Below, piece after piece: positions 38,895 to 40,576 of a DNA stretch of 40,576 nucleotides. The translations under genes and the position numbers were made by a program. Numbering within the stretch: the first letter of the stretch is position 1; each line of letters begins with the position of its first letter. Location of the stretch: assembly GCA_014360565.1 (NCBI GenBank), contig JACIXH010000021.1, positions 1 to 40,576 on the forward strand, in the 5' to 3' direction. The notes beneath the pieces are model-generated. The model saw nothing but the letters and a program-made list of their open reading frames with translations. It made no database searches and had not been told where the DNA came from. This DNA is from Nocardia sp. Lineage in GTDB: Bacteria; Actinomycetota; Actinomycetes; Mycobacteriales; Mycobacteriaceae.

Positions 38895-40550
38895 GTGCTC
38901 GACTTGACCGAACCCGTACTCCCCGGTTTCACCCCGTGGCCCGCTGACCTGGCGCGACGCTACCGAGACGAGAAGCTTTGGGCCGGTGAGACATTCGGCG
39001 ATGTGCTCGCCGCGCGCGCTGCCGCCGCACCGGATCGGATCGCGGTTCTCGACACCGCCGTCGCCTGGACCTACGCCGAACTCCATCAGCGGTCGCGCTC
39101 GCTGGCCACCGGCCTCGCGCGCCTCGGCATCGTGCCGGGCGACCGAGTTCTCGTGCAGCTGCCCAATCGCGCCGAATTCGTCGAGGTGATCTTCGCGCTG
39201 TTCGAGCTCGGCGCGCTGCCGGTGTTCTGCCTGCCCGCGCACCGCGCCGCCGAGCTGGTGCCGATCGCCAGGGCCGCCGCGGCGACCGCGATGATCACCA
39301 GTGCGACCCAGCAGCGCTTCGACTACGCCGCACTGGCGGTGTCGGTGCGCGCCGAAGTGCCCAGCCTGCGCCACATCCTGCTCGTCCTCGACGAGGGGCA
39401 GACGGCGCCGAACACGACCCTCGACATCGCCGAATTCCGCGACGAGCCTACGGAATTGCCGGGACCCGAGGCCGGTGACGTCGCCTTCTTGCAGCTGTCC
39501 GGCGGCAGCACCGGCATCCCGAAGCTCATCGCCCGCACCCACGACGACTACCTCTACAGCGTGCGCCGCAGCGCCGAGATCTGCGAACTCGACAGCGACA
39601 CCGTCTATCTCGCGACCTTGCCGGTCGCGCACAACTTCCCGATGAGCTCGCCGGGCATTCTCGGCGCGCTGTGGGCCGGTGGCGCGGTGGCGATGACGCC
39701 CGATCCCACGCCGACCACGGCCTTCCCGCTGATCGAGCGGTTCGGCGTCACCATCACCGGCCTGGTGCCGCCCCTGGCCCGGCTGTGGACCGAGCGCGCC
39801 GAAGCGGGGGCGACGCCCGACCTGTCCAGCCTGCGGGTGCTCCAAGTGGGCGGCGCCCGTTGCCAGGACGAATTGGCGCGCCGGATCGGGCCCGCGCTCG
39901 GCGTCACCCTCCAGCAGGTGTTCGGGATGGCCGAAGGGCTGGTCTGCTACACCCGGCTCGACGATCCGATCGATGTGGTGGTGAGCACCCAGGGCAGGCC
40001 GATGTCGGAATACGACCGGATCGCGGTCGTCGACGACGACGGCGCCGAGGTGGCCCCGGGCACGCAGGGAAATCTGATCACGCAGGGCCCGTACACGATT
40101 CGCGGCTACTACGACAACCCCGACGCCGACGCCCGTAGCTTCACCGACGCGGGCTGGTACCGCACCGGCGACATCGTCTCGGTGCGGCCCGACGGCAACC
40201 TGGTGGTCGCGGGCCGGGCAGGCGACTGGGTGAACCGGGGCGGGGAGAAGGTATCGGCCGAGGAGCTCGAGGCGCACCTGCTCGAGCACCCCGACGTGCG
40301 CGATGCCGTGATCGTCGGCACGCCCGATCCTGTTCTCGGCCAGCGTATCTGCGCGTTCGTGCAGCCCGTCGATCCGGCGCAGCGGCTCACGCTGACCTCG
40401 GTGCGCTCGTTCGTGCGCGGACGCGGCGTCGCGGCGTGGAAGATGCCCGACACGGTGGTGGTGGTCGAACAGTTCCCGGAGACCGGCGTCGGCAAGACCA
40501 GCCGCAAGGAACTGCGGCAGTTGCTCGCCGACGGCGCGCACGGCGGCTGA
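38895..40550 (+). CDS. dhbE: 2,3-dihydroxybenzoate-AMP ligase
   Basis: A 551-residue stand-alone adenylating enzyme that activates 2,3-dihydroxybenzoate and loads it on an aryl carrier protein. Motifs: GFTPWPADLARRYRDEKLWA at the start, LQLSGGSTGIPKLIARTHDD, VFGMAEGLVCYTRLDD, WYRTGDIVSVRPDGNLVVAG, and GVGKTSRKELRQLL with the A10 Lys. The substrate pocket AHNFPMSSPG carries Asn and Ser at the positions that in DhbE contact the 2-OH and 3-OH; salicylate enzymes have Cys at the second. This supports DHB. The start is uncertain: GTG 38895 or TTG 38904 fit the family, while GTG 38838 would add an atypical basic leader. It diverges from dhbA. Confidence 0.93.
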   Translation: MLDLTEPVLPGFTPWPADLARRYRDEKLWAGETFGDVLAARAAAAPDRIAVLDTAVAWTYAELHQRSRSLATGLARLGIVPGDRVLVQLPNRAEFVEVIFALFELGALPVFCLPAHRAAELVPIARAAAATAMITSATQQRFDYAALAVSVRAEVPSLRHILLVLDEGQTAPNTTLDIAEFRDEPTELPGPEAGDVAFLQLSGGSTGIPKLIARTHDDYLYSVRRSAEICELDSDTVYLATLPVAHNFPMSSPGILGALWAGGAVAMTPDPTPTTAFPLIERFGVTITGLVPPLARLWTERAEAGATPDLSSLRVLQVGGARCQDELARRIGPALGVTLQQVFGMAEGLVCYTRLDDPIDVVVSTQGRPMSEYDRIAVVDDDGAEVAPGTQGNLITQGPYTIRGYYDNPDADARSFTDAGWYRTGDIVSVRPDGNLVVAGRAGDWVNRGGEKVSAEELEAHLLEHPDVRDAVIVGTPDPVLGQRICAFVQPVDPAQRLTLTSVRSFVRGRGVAAWKMPDTVVVVEQFPETGVGKTSRKELRQLLADGAHGG

Positions 40551-40556
40551 CCCCCC

Positions 40557-40576
40557 GTGGGGGGGGGGGGGGGGGG
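40557..40576. other. Terminal G homopolymer
   Basis: Eighteen or more G follow CCCCCCGT right after the dhbE stop and run to the window end. This is probably a contig-end sequencing artefact rather than a biological tract. Confidence 0.6.

Noticed and set aside
38817..40541. 574-codon open frame antisense to dhbE
   Set aside because: dhbE has a complete set of family motifs; the antisense frame is a GC-bias shadow.
1..40576. CRISPR arrays, tRNA, rRNA, insertion sequences
   Set aside because: No regularly spaced repeats, cloverleaf-like sequences, rRNA segments or transposase genes with terminal inverted repeats were seen on reading both strands; a tRNAscan or ISfinder run could still find weak cases.

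Overview
The window is chromosomal DNA of a high-GC actinobacterium of the mycolic-acid group, most likely Nocardia or a close relative. This rests on codon use, frequent GTG starts, a mycothiol-type enzyme family, and a gene order recalled as similar to the Mycobacterium tuberculosis Rv3283-Rv3274c block (sseA, maf, accE5, accD5, birA, PH-domain protein, GtrA-like protein, purK, purE, fadE25). All identifications are by eye from translated sequence; no search was run.

Region 1 (1-14.9 kb) is the conserved core. A rhodanese (sseA) whose usual catalytic Cys reads as Ser diverges from an HTH regulator with a Cys-rich C-terminus. Then come maf, accE5 and accD5 on the minus strand, divergent from birA, which encodes the ligase that biotinylates carboxylase carrier domains. 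Next are an acyl-ACP desaturase, a PH-domain membrane protein, an OmpR-type two-component system, a GtrA-like protein, and purK-purE. An Rpn-type nuclease-like gene and a TetR regulator sit between purE and fadE25. A 19-bp near-perfect palindrome lies between the TetR gene and fadE25.

Region 2 (14.9-27 kb) is mixed. It holds an orphan gene resembling a Tdi1-type immunity protein, a short decayed copy of part of fadE25, a DUF1918 protein, a small GNAT, a GlcD-like FAD oxidase and a second GtrA protein. These are followed by a translationally coupled HIT / mycothiol-dependent-isomerase-like / peptidase E operon, the three-gene proton-translocating transhydrogenase pntAA-pntAB-pntB, and an MscS-type channel.

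Region 3 (26.1-40.55 kb) is a catecholate siderophore locus and the main point of interest. dhbA, dhbC and dhbB (2,3-dihydroxybenzoate synthesis) and a 2943-residue NRPS (C-A-T-E-C-A-T-TE) followed by a lipoprotein siderophore-binding protein run on the minus strand. The DHB-AMP ligase gene dhbE runs divergently. Two iron boxes of the DtxR/IdeR type lie exactly at the two promoters. The assembly line has the same layout as the chrysobactin/vanchrobactin synthetases, but the second adenylation domain does not look serine-specific by hand-read pocket residues. The isochorismatase lacks the aryl carrier domain the pathway needs, so a free-standing carrier is expected elsewhere. No MbtH protein, exporter or permease is in the window. 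The sequence ends in a G homopolymer just after dhbE, probably a contig edge, so the cluster may continue.
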